Shown piece after piece: positions 1 to 9,696 of a stretch of 14,144 nucleotides of DNA (position 1 is the stretch's first letter; every line of letters begins with the position of its first letter). The notes below the pieces were generated by a model. The model did not search any database. It worked only from the letters and a program-made list of their open reading frames with translations, and was not told the DNA's origin. This stretch comes from Conidiobolus incongruus B7586. Taxonomy: Eukaryota; Entomophthoromycota; Entomophthoromycetes; Entomophthorales; Conidiobolaceae. Location of the stretch: the NCBI GenBank assembly GCA_000697335.1, contig JNEM01010541.1, positions 1 to 14,144 of the forward strand, written 5' to 3'. The translations under genes and the position numbers were made by a program.

Positions 1-1466
1 TTAGTTATATATATAATATATTTTATTATATTATAACTTTTAATAATTATGAAATTATTATATTCTAATAAATAATATATATTGACTATTTATAATTAAA
101 TATTTACTTGATAAAAATTTAAAATTATTATATCAATAATTTCAACCAATTCAATTACAGATTCAATCCAATATTAATGATTGAAATAGTTATTAGTAAA
201 TCAACTAATAATCATAATACCAATTAAAATAATATAGCAATTATATGTTTGAAAAATCTATATTGAATCAAATAAATAATAAAGATAATATAATTTATTT
301 CCTTTTTTGATTAAAAAAGCTATTTTGTAAAATATTTTAACAGTTATTATTTCATCAATCAAATTTCCTTTTGAGTAAGGTAATTGCAAAAATAAACAAA
401 TATATTTAAATTTGAAACATAGGTAAATAATATCCAACATTGTACATATATAAAGCAATTGAAAAATCCAATTCATGGAGATAAAACTATTGATTTTTAC
501 ATAATTAAATATTAAATTTCTTTTAACTGAAATCAAATAATAAGATATTAGTATAGTTTTTGAGTTAAAAATTCTCAATATTTCTCAACCAAAGATCGTT
601 TAGAATTTTAAATAAAAACTATTATTTACATTATATTTGATCAGCTTATAATTTTGATGCTTTTATTATACACTTTAATAATGTCAAAAATCAATGTTGA
701 ATTAATGAATATTATATAAATGACTCAAAATTTTGATATAAAAATGGAAATATTTAAAGTTTTTTTATATATATCAATATTATATTTTACATTACTTTTA
801 TATTAAAGCAGTTTAAGAACTTAAATCAAAATTATTATTTATTTTTTATACCAGAATATAAAAATATTTTAGTTTTAATTTGATGTTTTGGTAATATCAT
901 AATTATTTTGGTTTTGATATTTGGAAAATTATAAGGCTATTACATTTTTAATTGACCATATGAAAGACAGCTTATTTTATTTTTAGCCAAAGTGTTTTTA
1001 ATCCTGAAAAATAAATAAAACAAAATTTCAAATAAAACTAGAGTTAAATTTTTCCCAATTTTTCAATTTTTATTCAGAGTATGATAATATAATTTTAAAT
1101 TCTATTGGAAGAAAAGGGTCGGAAGAATGTAATAAAGATTAATGCAATATGATTTAATATGATTCAGTTATCAATATTACAAAATTTGTAAAGCCAAATG
1201 AATTTCAATATGTATCGTTCATTCATAATTAATTGTTTGAATGTGTATTTTGACTTTGATTATTGTATACACCAACCGAGCATTCTGTAAACACAAAGTC
1301 GTATATTCTATACTAAATTTAACTACTATGTGCTTAATAATTATATTCATTATTAACGACGATAGTCGACTATAATATGAATATAAAAGAAATTGTAAGT
1401 ATTGATTAAATTTACAACTAGTCATTCAATTTGGATACCCATATATTTTTGCCAAAATACAAGCAA
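1..1466. other. AT-rich left flank, no intact gene
   Basis: Very AT-rich DNA outside the visible part of the left arm. A 106-codon open frame on the minus strand (258-578) has no ATG at its head (it begins at TTG) and has the Ile/Leu/Phe/Tyr/Lys/Asn composition expected from AT-rich DNA. A 68-codon minus frame with an ATG (1219-1425) is likewise unrecognised. A short plus-strand stretch at about 1095-1190 reads in a somewhat coding-like way but matches nothing I know. I see no tRNA, rRNA or convincing promoter here. The stretch nearest the arm overlaps the coding-like relic listed at 1422-1568. Confidence 0.6.
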
Positions 1467-1568
1467 ACACCGCCTACCATGAAAGGTTTAATATTGAAAA
1501 AATTATATAATCCACATATTTTGAATTTTGATAACTAAGAGCAAAAGGTACCATTAGTTGAACCTTGA
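1422..1568 (+). pseudogene. coding-like fragment, unknown family, crossing position 1467
   Basis: One plus-strand frame stays open for 38 codons after a TAG (1422-1535), then after one TAA continues nine more codons to a TGA. In DNA this AT-rich a stop is expected about every 11 codons. The residue mix is unlike background noise: it is rich in Pro, Asp, His and Thr near its start (for example NLDTHIFLPKYKQTPPTM). There is no ATG at its head. I do not recognise the family. It could be the 5' remnant of the membrane-protein relic that follows in the arm, or noise. The matching part at the window end is 14043-14144, cut by the edge. Confidence 0.25.
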
Positions 1569-3782
1569 GCATAATCTTAAATAACCTAAAACCACATTAA
1601 ATAAAATCTTCATTAGAAATTGGCATTGAGTAGCAAATAGGTTCATCGATAATTTAAATCTATTGATTTTTGTAAATTAATATGTTGAGTTAGGTTTATA
1701 ATATCCATGGTGATCTTAATATTAATCTATAAAATATATGATCATTAATAATGTAATTCGTCATTATAATTATATACAAATAAATGATTATCACACTGGA
1801 GATTATTATCAAATATATTTACCTCTTTCTTGAAACAAAAATATATTATTGATCTATTTCATAATTATCATATTCACTCTATATAGTGATTTAGATAAAT
1901 TTATTCATTATGATTGCATAATTTGAGAAAAGATATATTACACATGTGCTAAAATCATTAATAGTTTAAATAGCTTTATGATCTAAGAATAAGAATTATT
2001 GCTATAGTCATCAGTATCATTATTAGAATACATAAATCAAAGTAGCTGCTGATGATTTTAATGATAGAAATATTCCTTATCAATTGATCTTGTAATAAAT
2101 TTAATTAGGTTGATTGTGAATACACATGACAGTCTCATGGATGTTCGACAAGTTTGTTAATATACGTGTATGGCTTATTCAGGCTTAGGGATGAGTTTTA
2201 TAGTTTAGACTGAATAGCTATATTTGTCCATAGTTTGAAAAATTACAGATTATATCAATGTGCGGTTAATATAATTATTGAAAAAATTATAAATTAATAT
2301 TTTATAAAATAAAACACAGCAACTTTAAAAATTGAGCTTAATTTGATTTTGGTATGAAATTTATCAAATATCACTAAGGGCATAAAGTAGTAACAATATG
2401 GTGATAAATTGTAATATCATTTCTGCCATTTTGAATTGCATGATTTTAATAATATTCTTAATTTTTCTCTTCAGAGATACGGATTTAATATGAATCAAAG
2501 TTAAAAACATGCAAAAATATTACACAATAGTAATCCATGAACTTTAATAAATTTATATTGAATGGTTAAAATCAGATCTTAGATATAGTAATTTATTTCA
2601 TATTAGCTTAAAAATTAAAGTTCATTTATTCCCAGATAAAACTTATCTCATTTGATGAATATTCATGCAACTTAGTAAATTTGTCATGAGAAGTTGATGA
2701 GAAATGTTTATTAATATGATTGTATTTTGGTTTTAATAGACACACAAGTAGATTACTATGAGCTATCATATGAAAATGTTTAATTATGATTGATTCAGTA
2801 TGAATTTGTAAATAATTGGAGAAATAATATTAGATGCTGAATTGCGTATACATAGGATATAATATAAAGAATGCCACACTGAGAAATCAAAGGATAATCT
2901 GTTTAAATATACTGGTGTCGATCATTAATGAATTTCAAAGTTCATATTAATTGATCATTATGAATTTAATATGCAAACTCTTATTTGTATATATTGAAAC
3001 AGTAATAAGCCTGTTGATACTAAGATTTACGGAAGTCAAGATCAAATATGCTATTGATAATAATATTATTGGATTATTTATATTTTCACTGTACAATAAC
3101 ATAAAATCACTCATAATTGAATGAATGATGAGTTTTGAAATTTTAATCAACCAATTAAGTGCATATCATAATCGATACTTGAGTCCAATATCAAATGCAT
3201 AATTTTCAACATTTTTAGTTGATTTCAATTTCAAATTATCATATAATTAAGAAAACTAAAGGACAAGCAGTTAGATTACAAGTGATTAAACGATATGCTT
3301 GATGTCAAAAAAGTTGTATTATCGCCGAATTCAACCATGAGATCACAATGCACTATTCAACTGTTCTAGCTTGTATTATCATGAATTTTAATTTTATTTA
3401 TTTGCGATGAAAAACTAATGGACATATTACCGTGGTAAATTAGAATGGTATCAGTGATTATTACTTGCTTATTTTATATTAGTTTTAATCAAAGTTAATT
3501 TATTTGAAATAATGTCATCAATGTATATTGGATAATACAAAATCACAATATAAGTGAATCTTTCTTTTAATGGTATTATTCCTCTCAATATTTATCTGAT
3601 ATTCGGGCAAAACTTATTAATGAAATATATTAAACTAATATAATTAAGGTATAAAATAGTATGACTAAATATGCTTGATAGTAACCAATTAAAGACTCAT
3701 TTTATATTGTAACAGCTACGAGTTGAAATATATTAATTGATATCATTGTGATAACATGTACATTGAGTATTGTAGCATTTAT
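1467..3782 (+). repeat. left arm of perfect inverted repeat (at least 2,316 bp)
   Basis: Every base x in this arm pairs with base 15611-x in the right arm (11829-14144). I compared the reverse complement of the right arm with this arm in 60-base blocks throughout and found no substitution and no length change. The inner end is sharp: the shared tract ends in tgtagcatttat, after which the left continues tgttaattat and the right (reverse complement) catcagttat. The outer end is unknown because the right arm stops at the window edge. The arm is AT-rich and carries no intact gene, only the relics listed separately. Perfect identity in apparently neutral DNA implies a very recent duplication, ongoing gene conversion, or an assembly duplicate. 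Confidence 0.97.
1989..3420 (+). pseudogene. decayed multi-pass membrane protein, rhodopsin-like GPCR candidate (left-arm copy)
   Basis: Several plus-strand pieces look like a broken seven-transmembrane receptor. At 1989-2085 (one frame) a hydrophobic run ends in RIHKSK and is followed by another hydrophobic run, like TM1, loop and TM2. At 2071-2245 (next frame) comes DSLMDVRQVC, then YTCMAYSGLGMSFIV, then after stops LYLSIV. This recalls the start of TM3 with its Cys and a degraded E/D-R-Y-L-S-I region. At 2398-2490 an open frame begins with ATG and codes one long hydrophobic segment ending FRDTDLI. At 3249-3300 KKTKGQAVRLQVIKRYA resembles a basic third cytoplasmic loop. There are many in-frame stops and at least two frame changes, so it is not functional. 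The family assignment is pattern memory, not alignment. An unrelated membrane protein is possible. Confidence 0.35.
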
Positions 3783-4690
3783 TGTTAATTATTTAATGAA
3801 CAATCACTCATATCCAGTTGTATTTTGTCTATACATCCTCTATTTGAATCTTCAAATTCGAATTCCTTCGATTCTAATCATAATATATTGCCATTAATTA
3901 TATTCATCAATCATACATTATTTCTTAAAGTAACGCCAACTTTACCCAAATTATGGTAAATAACTATAAATAATAATTTCGATAGAATATAATTCTGAAA
4001 AATTCAATAACTTGCAAATATTTTGTTTATAAAATAGTGACTATTAAACAAAATTCATTCAAAATTCTAAATTTATCCAAGCAGTTGGCTACAAAATAAT
4101 CAGTTGAAACTAACTTTTAAGAATTTTAGAAATTCGCTAATCATATTTACTGAGAGAGTTATAAGCTAATACAATTCATTTAGGATATATTAAATCTAGA
4201 GTTGGAATTGGTATGTATGAATTATATAATATTAGAAAGTTCCAGGTTATGATATATAAAAACATTTGATTATAATATTGATTCCGTTTAAAAAGATGAT
4301 GTTGATAAGATGGCTTGATATTATTCAGCTACTTTTCAAATGAATCAATCACTCTAACCTATTAAAATTAAAAAATAACTAATTATCACCAAAATTTATC
4401 AAAAAATTCCTTTATTAATTATTTAATCAAATATGTTTATTTTATAGTTTGCTAAATATATTGATGTAATATTAGAATGTCATATATAGATCATAGATTT
4501 TTTTGATAGTTGAATGATTTATTCAATTTGGTTAAGTTTTTAACCGATTTTCTTTTAAATTTTCAAATATGCTCAATTGGATCATATAAAAAATGACAAG
4601 AAAAGTTGATCAATGATAACTAATTTAAACTCGCATATTGGGATACTTATTAATATATTTGTATATTGTTATTAATCTTAATCAAAATAA
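3783..4690 (-). pseudogene. decayed membrane-protein gene, second GPCR-like relic
   Basis: Read on the minus strand from 4690 downward, long partly open stretches recur. Near 4650-4500 is KYPNMRV, then STFLVIFYMIQLSIFENLK. Near 4325-4175 a frame stays open for about 50 codons, with a basic stretch (HHLFKRNQYYNQ), a hydrophobic run (MFLYIITWNFLILYN), PIPTLDLIY, and then after one stop IVLAYNSLSKYD. This order resembles the end of the third cytoplasmic loop, TM6 and TM7 of a rhodopsin-like receptor, with AYNSL where TM7 usually carries a small-residue/Asn/Pro motif. Near 3870-3790 a charged tail follows (ESKEFEFEDSNRGCIDK) and stops just at the inner end of the left arm. Two frames are used and several stops are present. 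The assignment is tentative. Confidence 0.33.
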
Positions 4691-4703
4691 ATAATAATGA
4701 TAG

Positions 4704-5129
4704 AGGGAAAAAAGGATCCTTGCAGAAGAGCTTCTGGGGTACCTTACTCCTGAACATTGGGTTGATGTAACGAAGAATCGGGCGAATAAACACTAATTGA
4801 AAATTAGTTAATAAAATCTCTGGGGTCTCAAATTAATATTTAACTCCAATACAAATAATAAAAATTCGCAAATTCATCTCAACTGAATTAATTCCAAATA
4901 CGGCCCTATCAGCCAATAATACAGAAGAGTTAAGTAAAATGAAAATTGAGAAAATCTCCTGAAGCTAGAGTATAAGGAAATTTAAACAACTTTTCGTTAA
5001 CTCAAAATTAAATTCTCCAAATCTTCAACCCCACAAATTTAAAAAAAATTCGTTAATCTTCTCCAATATAATGAAGACTCAGAAAATCATTTAAATAGTG
5101 TGGAATGTTGGTTACATCCTAAACAGTAG
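4704..5129 (+). pseudogene. decayed RPAP2/Rtr1-like gene fragment (RNA polymerase II CTD phosphatase family)
   Basis: The first 30 codons (4704-4793) read RILAEELL then GYLTPEHWVDVTKNR, close to the RPAP2/Rtr1 segment that leads into the zinc-binding LCGYPLC motif (human RPAP2, from memory: ITPAHYSDVVDER). After a TAA and a 25-nt interruption (4794-4818), another frame opens with L-W-G-L-K-L-I at exactly the family spacing (four residues after the Arg, then L-C-G-Y-P-L-C). The first zinc-ligand Cys is Trp, the second is Ile, and Tyr-Pro is lost. That frame stays open to about 4965. A third stretch at 5049-5126, back in the first frame, reads FVNLLQYNEDSENHLNSVE. The family protein binds Pol II and dephosphorylates Ser5 of its CTD. 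This copy lacks the start, the zinc ligands and a continuous frame, so it should be dead. G+C is higher than in its surroundings. Confidence 0.55.
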
Positions 5130-5257
5130 TCACTCAAGTTTGATGATATTTTGAAAATCTAAATATTTAGTCAATTCAATTTGTAATCATTTTTGAGAAT
5201 TCGTTTTATATTTAAATTGTATTGTTACTTGGAAAGTACTAATACAATTCAGTTTTT

Positions 5258-5265
5258 TATATTTA
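5258..5265 (+). promoter_or_regulatory. possible TATA element of the tyrosinase gene
   Basis: TATATTTA lies 41 bases before the tyrosinase ATG, following a run of T. Such words are frequent in DNA this AT-rich, so position is the main support. Between the RPAP2-like relic (ending 5129) and the ATG there is only 176 bp, which must contain the core promoter if transcription starts locally. Confidence 0.22.
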
Positions 5266-5305
5266 ATTCATATAGTGCTTAATTTAATTTAATCATATTG
5301 TTATT

Positions 5306-6496
5306 ATGAATTGGTTTGTCTATTGTATTCAATGGCTTTTATGCTTGAATGTGATATTGAGTGCAAAGTGCAGTCAACTTAGAATCCGCAAAGAAATCAG
5401 AGAATTATCCATGAATGAGGTGAACAGGCTGAAAAACGCTTTTCAACGTTTGCACGATACTCCTGGCACCAGAGGCATTGGTTCAATTATGGATGAATTC
5501 ACCCAAACTCACAGCAGTTTGTTCCAATTGATTCACAATGGCCCAGAGTTCTTCCCTTGGCATCGCAAGTTTTTGAGAATGTTCGAGTTGGAGTTGCAGA
5601 AAATTGACCCAGCAATCGATTTACCATATTGGGACTGGACTTTGGATAATGAGGCCCCTGCCAAGAGTATCGTCCTCACCAACGATTATTTTGGAGGAAA
5701 TGGAGACCCAATGCGCAACAATTGCATAACTACCGGTCCATGGGCCAATTGGCATACCAATTGGGATACTCCCCATTGCTTGCGTCGTGTATTTAGTAAT
5801 TCGATCAACAGAACAATGATCGTTGACGACAATATGGGCATTCTTCCCTCTGACGAAGTTATCGATGCTCTGATCAACGATACGCCCCAATTCAGTCGAT
5901 TCAGCAACCAATTCGAGGACTTCCACACCCTTTTGCATTTGTACATTGGAGGGATGGGAGGTGACATGAGCCAAGGATTCTCTCCCAACGACCCCATTTT
6001 CTATCTTCATCACGGTCTTGTAGACTGGATCTGGTGGGAATGGCAACGTCGTCATCCAGACGTACCTCAATATGACGGATTGGCTTTCAATAGGACCTCA
6101 ACTCTTGCAGATACTCTCACACTGCTCGGAGACACTATTCTATCGACATTAGATACGGAGGACGAGTACTACTGCTACACATACTCATCCGACTTCCCCC
6201 GCGAATCAGATCGATTATCTGATATGGTGCAAGCTGCGTCTGTGGATGTGATCAACGAGATATACTTTGACAAATATTCGTCAGACGAAATATCAAGAAG
6301 GTACGAAAGATGCCAACAGCAGCCGAATCGGGTAGTGCCGGATTCGATCAAGAACCGATATGGCCGAATTCCCCAGCTGCAAGAATTCCCTGAGCACTAC
6401 ATCCAGATGATGGGGCGCAAGAGGGAAGATATGGATGCAGTCATCAGCTACTCCAACAATATAGCAAACATGTTAAACTTCATTCGAGGTTATTAA
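5306..6496 (+). CDS. secreted tyrosinase / type-3 copper phenol oxidase
   Basis: Intact intronless gene, 396 residues. Residues 1-20 form a signal peptide (hydrophobic WLLCLNVILSA, cleavage likely near 20-22), so the protein should be secreted or enter the secretory route. The CuA site is H69, H77 and H86 within FTQTH...IHNGPEFFPWHRKFL; the H-8-H spacing and PWHR are classic. The CuB site is H207, H211 and one of H235/H236 within DFHTLLH...GGMGG...NDPIFYLHHGLVDWIWWEWQ. A C-terminal Tyr-x-Tyr (CYTYSSDF, 290-297) closes the core as in fungal tyrosinases. A tail of about 100 residues follows, shorter than the shielding domain of many fungal enzymes. Sequons lie at N168, N191 and N262. The family oxidises phenols and catechols to quinones for melanin or cross-linking. 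The residue after the first CuB His is Thr208 where monophenolase-active enzymes often have Asn, so diphenolase activity alone is possible (inference). The ATG is chosen because it starts the signal peptide. G+C is far above the flanks. Confidence 0.93.
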   Translation: MNWFVYCIQWLLCLNVILSAKCSQLRIRKEIRELSMNEVNRLKNAFQRLHDTPGTRGIGSIMDEFTQTHSSLFQLIHNGPEFFPWHRKFLRMFELELQKIDPAIDLPYWDWTLDNEAPAKSIVLTNDYFGGNGDPMRNNCITTGPWANWHTNWDTPHCLRRVFSNSINRTMIVDDNMGILPSDEVIDALINDTPQFSRFSNQFEDFHTLLHLYIGGMGGDMSQGFSPNDPIFYLHHGLVDWIWWEWQRRHPDVPQYDGLAFNRTSTLADTLTLLGDTILSTLDTEDEYYCYTYSSDFPRESDRLSDMVQAASVDVINEIYFDKYSSDEISRRYERCQQQPNRVVPDSIKNRYGRIPQLQEFPEHYIQMMGRKREDMDAVISYSNNIANMLNFIRGY

Positions 6497-8771
6497 TCAC
6501 CCACTCACATTAACTAAGCTATTAAGTTAGCAGCAACCAATTTAAAGTTTTCTATTCAACCATTTTTTAATATATAATTATAAAGGAAATACATAGGTAT
6601 TTTCAATTCAAAAACATAATCTAATTGAATAATCCATAAAATTGACTTTAATAATTAATAAATTAATCACAATCATCCAATATATTCTCTCAATATTTTG
6701 ATTTAATATGTTTATCAATGATGTAATGAGACTCACCCAAAAGCGTTAGTGATCATTTTCTAATGTTTAAATTGAATTTCAACGAGTTTGTTTACTTTTT
6801 TCTCTAATTTATTAACTACATAGCCATTTCAGTTAGGATTATCAATTTGCTAATTCCAAATTTAAAAGAACGTGGTAAAATCAAATTTTGAGATCAATGT
6901 CAGATTTGTAAAATCCCATTTTAGATAGTCTTTGGCATTATCATTTTTTAATTGAGTATTCTTTTTTTAAAATAATAATCGATTGTTACAGGTAACTTAA
7001 CATATTATAATTTTAGTTTAAATGTAAATCATCATATATCATTTTTAATTTGAAATATAATCGTCAGTCGTTAAGATTATCATTTATAATTTTTGAATGA
7101 AATTAGTGTTAATATATGTGTGATTCTTAGGTGGTCCAGATTAATAAAATTGGAATTTATTGATTTAATTATCTGAAAATTGAGTGTGAGATATTCAATT
7201 GTAATTATCATTAAACTAAATATATTTGAAATAAAAATAAAAAATTTAATTAAAGATACTAATGTTATAATCTCAAAAATTATATATTATATATTAAAAC
7301 CAAAATTAACGATACTTAATCATTTGATCCTATCCAAGAAGGTAATATCATACTTGAAATTACTCATATTTTATTAGGTTAATATAATCAATTTATTTTT
7401 TTAATTTATTTTTTTCAAGTATACTTAATATATCGCATTTAAACATAGATATATTTTAAAAATATCCAAATTTTAGTCGGAATAATCAACCAATTAAAAA
7501 TATTTCCGATACCTCAAAATACTGAATAAATTTTGAAATTTTCCAAAGTTTTAAAATTTGATCATTATATACATTGATTATATAAAATTGTTTTATGTAC
7601 TATGAACAATTTAAAAATTAAAATATATCAAATATTGATTAAATTTGCTTTTTGGAATATAAATATTCAATATTCATAGGAATTAGCATATAATTAATCA
7701 TTTATATTTATTAAAATCACACTTATTTCTTTAGTATTATATTATTGCATATTTTATTGTCTTAAAATTGAAAAAATCCTGAACTTGGCATAAATATCGG
7801 AATAGATAATTCAACTCAAAATCCCACAACAAATAAACTAAATCCATAATTTTTTCCTCCAAATTTAACACGATATGTCAAAAACCATGATAATAAAATC
7901 GGATGCAAAGGTTAAAAGCCATAAACCGCTTAATTTTATAATTGAATTTGTTAAATCCTGTATCCCATTTATTTTTGGGATGTTAACAAGAATTTGATTG
8001 CATATAGAGTAAATCATTAATATTTTTGTATTTAAAGTTATTCAAGTATTTACCGGATTTAAGGCTATTTTTTAGATAGTGTACATAATTTGGAAATAGA
8101 TAATTATTAATATAATAGGATTCAATTGATATATAATTTTTATAAATTAATTATCGAATATTTGTAATTTATTCATTATTACAAAAAATTTATTTAAAAT
8201 TAATAAAATTCTAATATGTAAGAGATTAACAATATTATTAATTTATGAAAAAAGTATTATTTGGAGTAATAACTATTTAAAGTACATAGAAATATCCAAT
8301 TTAACGTTTGAATTTATATACAATATAAGTTAATTCAATAATCATTTAAATCAATAAAAATTAAGCAAAATACAATGCATTATAATTAATTTTCATATAT
8401 TAATAAGTATTAGTACATATATTATATAATTTTGAATTACGTAATAAATAAATATTTATAATTATTCACGCCTACTAATAATTAAGTTTAATTACTTATT
8501 TAATTTAATACACATTTAATTAAATGTAAAGTTTGATGTAAATCTATGTATGTTATATATTGAATTTTAGCCCGTTTTAAAAAATTTAACATTAATGTCA
8601 ATAGTTGTAAAAAAAAGTTTTAATATCATATAGTTAAAAAATATCTAAAATATAGAATATTATTATAATCCATTATTATTAAAATTCTTTTTTTCACCTG
8701 AATTAACACTCAAATCAAAATAATCCCCCAATTAATTAAACTGTAATCATTGTTCATATAATTTGAGTGGT
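6497..8771. other. AT-rich intergenic DNA with faint coding-like patches
   Basis: No intact gene. Three patches read better than background but match no family I know. On the minus strand at 6730-6960 one frame gives 77 codons with five stops, including NAKDYLKWDFTNLTLISKF and NKLEKKVNKLVEIQ. On the plus strand at 7772-7846 a 25-codon stretch reads PELGINIGIDNSTQNP. A 40-codon ATG frame at 7875-7997 (+) is basic at first and hydrophobic at the end. A 65-codon frame at 7180-7377 begins with TTG and is composed of Ile, Lys, Leu and Asn, and I do not regard it as a gene. A 16-bp perfect palindrome (acatttaattaaatgt) lies at 8512-8527. Confidence 0.5.
6657..6662 (+). terminator. possible polyadenylation signal after tyrosinase
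   Basis: AATAAA lies about 160 bases after the tyrosinase stop. It is one of several AT-rich candidates, so the exact signal is uncertain. Confidence 0.22.
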
Positions 8772-9320
8772 TTTTATGTCACATTAAATTCAACCAATCA
8801 AATTCCAATTTCCTCTATGTATACGAATTCGGAATGATACTATGAAATTTTGATATGAGAAAATTACTTATTTTCTCATGACAAGTTTAGGTGGATGAAT
8901 TTTATTTTTATCCGAATTTAAGGATAATAACGCCCAAATTTTGTGATTATTTTTAATTATTTATTAGGGGATAATATCAGTATCGAGAATGATTGCTGTA
9001 CTTAGGATACTGGTTCGTACATGATACTTTTATAATTGATTGGTAGGTTTATTGAATAATGATTGATAATAATGCATATACTAATCTATCAATTAATACA
9101 AGTTATCAAAACTAGTATTAAACTAATGCGACTAAATAGCCATAATCATTTAACCTTATTAAATCCTGCAATAAAATTGTTTATAAATAATTTCTGTGTT
9201 TGAAATACTAGAATTTATGTTTTCATGACATTAAATTTAACAAATTGATTCGAGATGGTCGGCGGATTTAATATAGACTTGAATTTAGTGGAGGTTGATC
9301 ATCATGAATTCCTGTATTAA
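8772..9320 (+). pseudogene. possible third membrane-receptor relic (3' end)
   Basis: The best part is 9072-9320: 82 codons in one frame with only two internal TGA stops, where about seven stops are expected by composition. It runs from ATG (MHILIYQLIQVIK) through LTLLNPAIKLFINNF, which resembles the N-P-x-x-(Y) end of TM7 and the start of a receptor tail, and ends in a polar segment (FEMVGGFNIDLNLVEVDHH) at a TAA. Upstream in the same frame (8772-9070) there are nine stops and weak fragments such as NSTNQIPISSMYTNSE. In another frame near 8985-9030 is SRMIAVLRILVRT, like a basic loop. If real, it is a host receptor gene broken by stops and frame changes. The family call is weak. Confidence 0.28.
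8855..8879. repeat. 10-bp perfect hairpin
   Basis: atgagaaaat and attttctcat pair perfectly around the 5-base loop tacct-like spacer tactt. It lies inside the weak receptor relic, and no function is evident. Short perfect stems arise by chance at some rate in AT-rich DNA, though this one contains G-C pairs. Confidence 0.4.
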
Positions 9321-9630
9321 AAATATTAATCTACTAAGTCAAATTTTTCAATTTTGACTTAATTCATATTATATTATAGTTTAAAAATTCATTAACTTTA
9401 GCTTTTTTGAAGATTATATCATTGATCATTATTTTAATATAAAATTTTGTATCTATAATTATTAGACTATGATATTTTAATGAAATTGGATACTCTTCAA
9501 GATTTTTTCATGCGGTATTTACTAATATTATATAGAGGGCACAATGTAAAATAAATAATTAAAAATGAATAAAAATAAAAGGATGAATCATAAAATTGAC
9601 AATCAAACATAGTATACTTTTTAAAAATTA

Positions 9631-9636
9631 TTTATT
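9631..9636 (-). terminator. possible polyadenylation signal of the homeobox gene
   Basis: AATAAA on the minus strand (tttatt on plus), about 61 bases past the homeobox stop. Similar words occur nearby, so the support is mainly position. Confidence 0.25.
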
Positions 9637-9696
9637 AATTTATTAAATTGGATTAGTATTACTATTTATATTATAGTATTGGAATTAATTATCACT

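Noticed and set aside
258-578. 106-codon minus-strand open frame
   Set aside because: It begins at TTG, has no ATG until well inside, and its composition is what AT-rich DNA yields. The length is mildly unusual but I find no motif.
1219-1425. 68-codon minus-strand frame with ATG
   Set aside because: No recognisable motif, promoter or composition shift; within reach of chance.
2947-3150. 67-codon frame duplicated in both arms (mirror at 12461-12664)
   Set aside because: It is duplicated only because the arms are identical. It starts at TTG (55 codons from its first ATG), lies antisense to the membrane-protein relic and shows no family signature.
4794-4818. Short intron inside the RPAP2-like fragment
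   Set aside because: The 25-nt interruption lacks GT-AG ends and is shorter than known fungal introns. Stops and lost zinc ligands around it point to decay.
5621-6070. Minus-strand open frames of 149 and 103 codons inside the tyrosinase gene
   Set aside because: They are antisense shadows of the tyrosinase coding sequence and show no family features of their own.
7180-7377. 65-codon plus-strand frame
   Set aside because: Starts at TTG and consists of Ile/Lys/Leu/Asn noise.
8512-8527. 16-bp palindrome acatttaattaaatgt as a regulatory site
   Set aside because: Such palindromes are expected by chance in DNA this AT-rich, and it is far from any live gene start.
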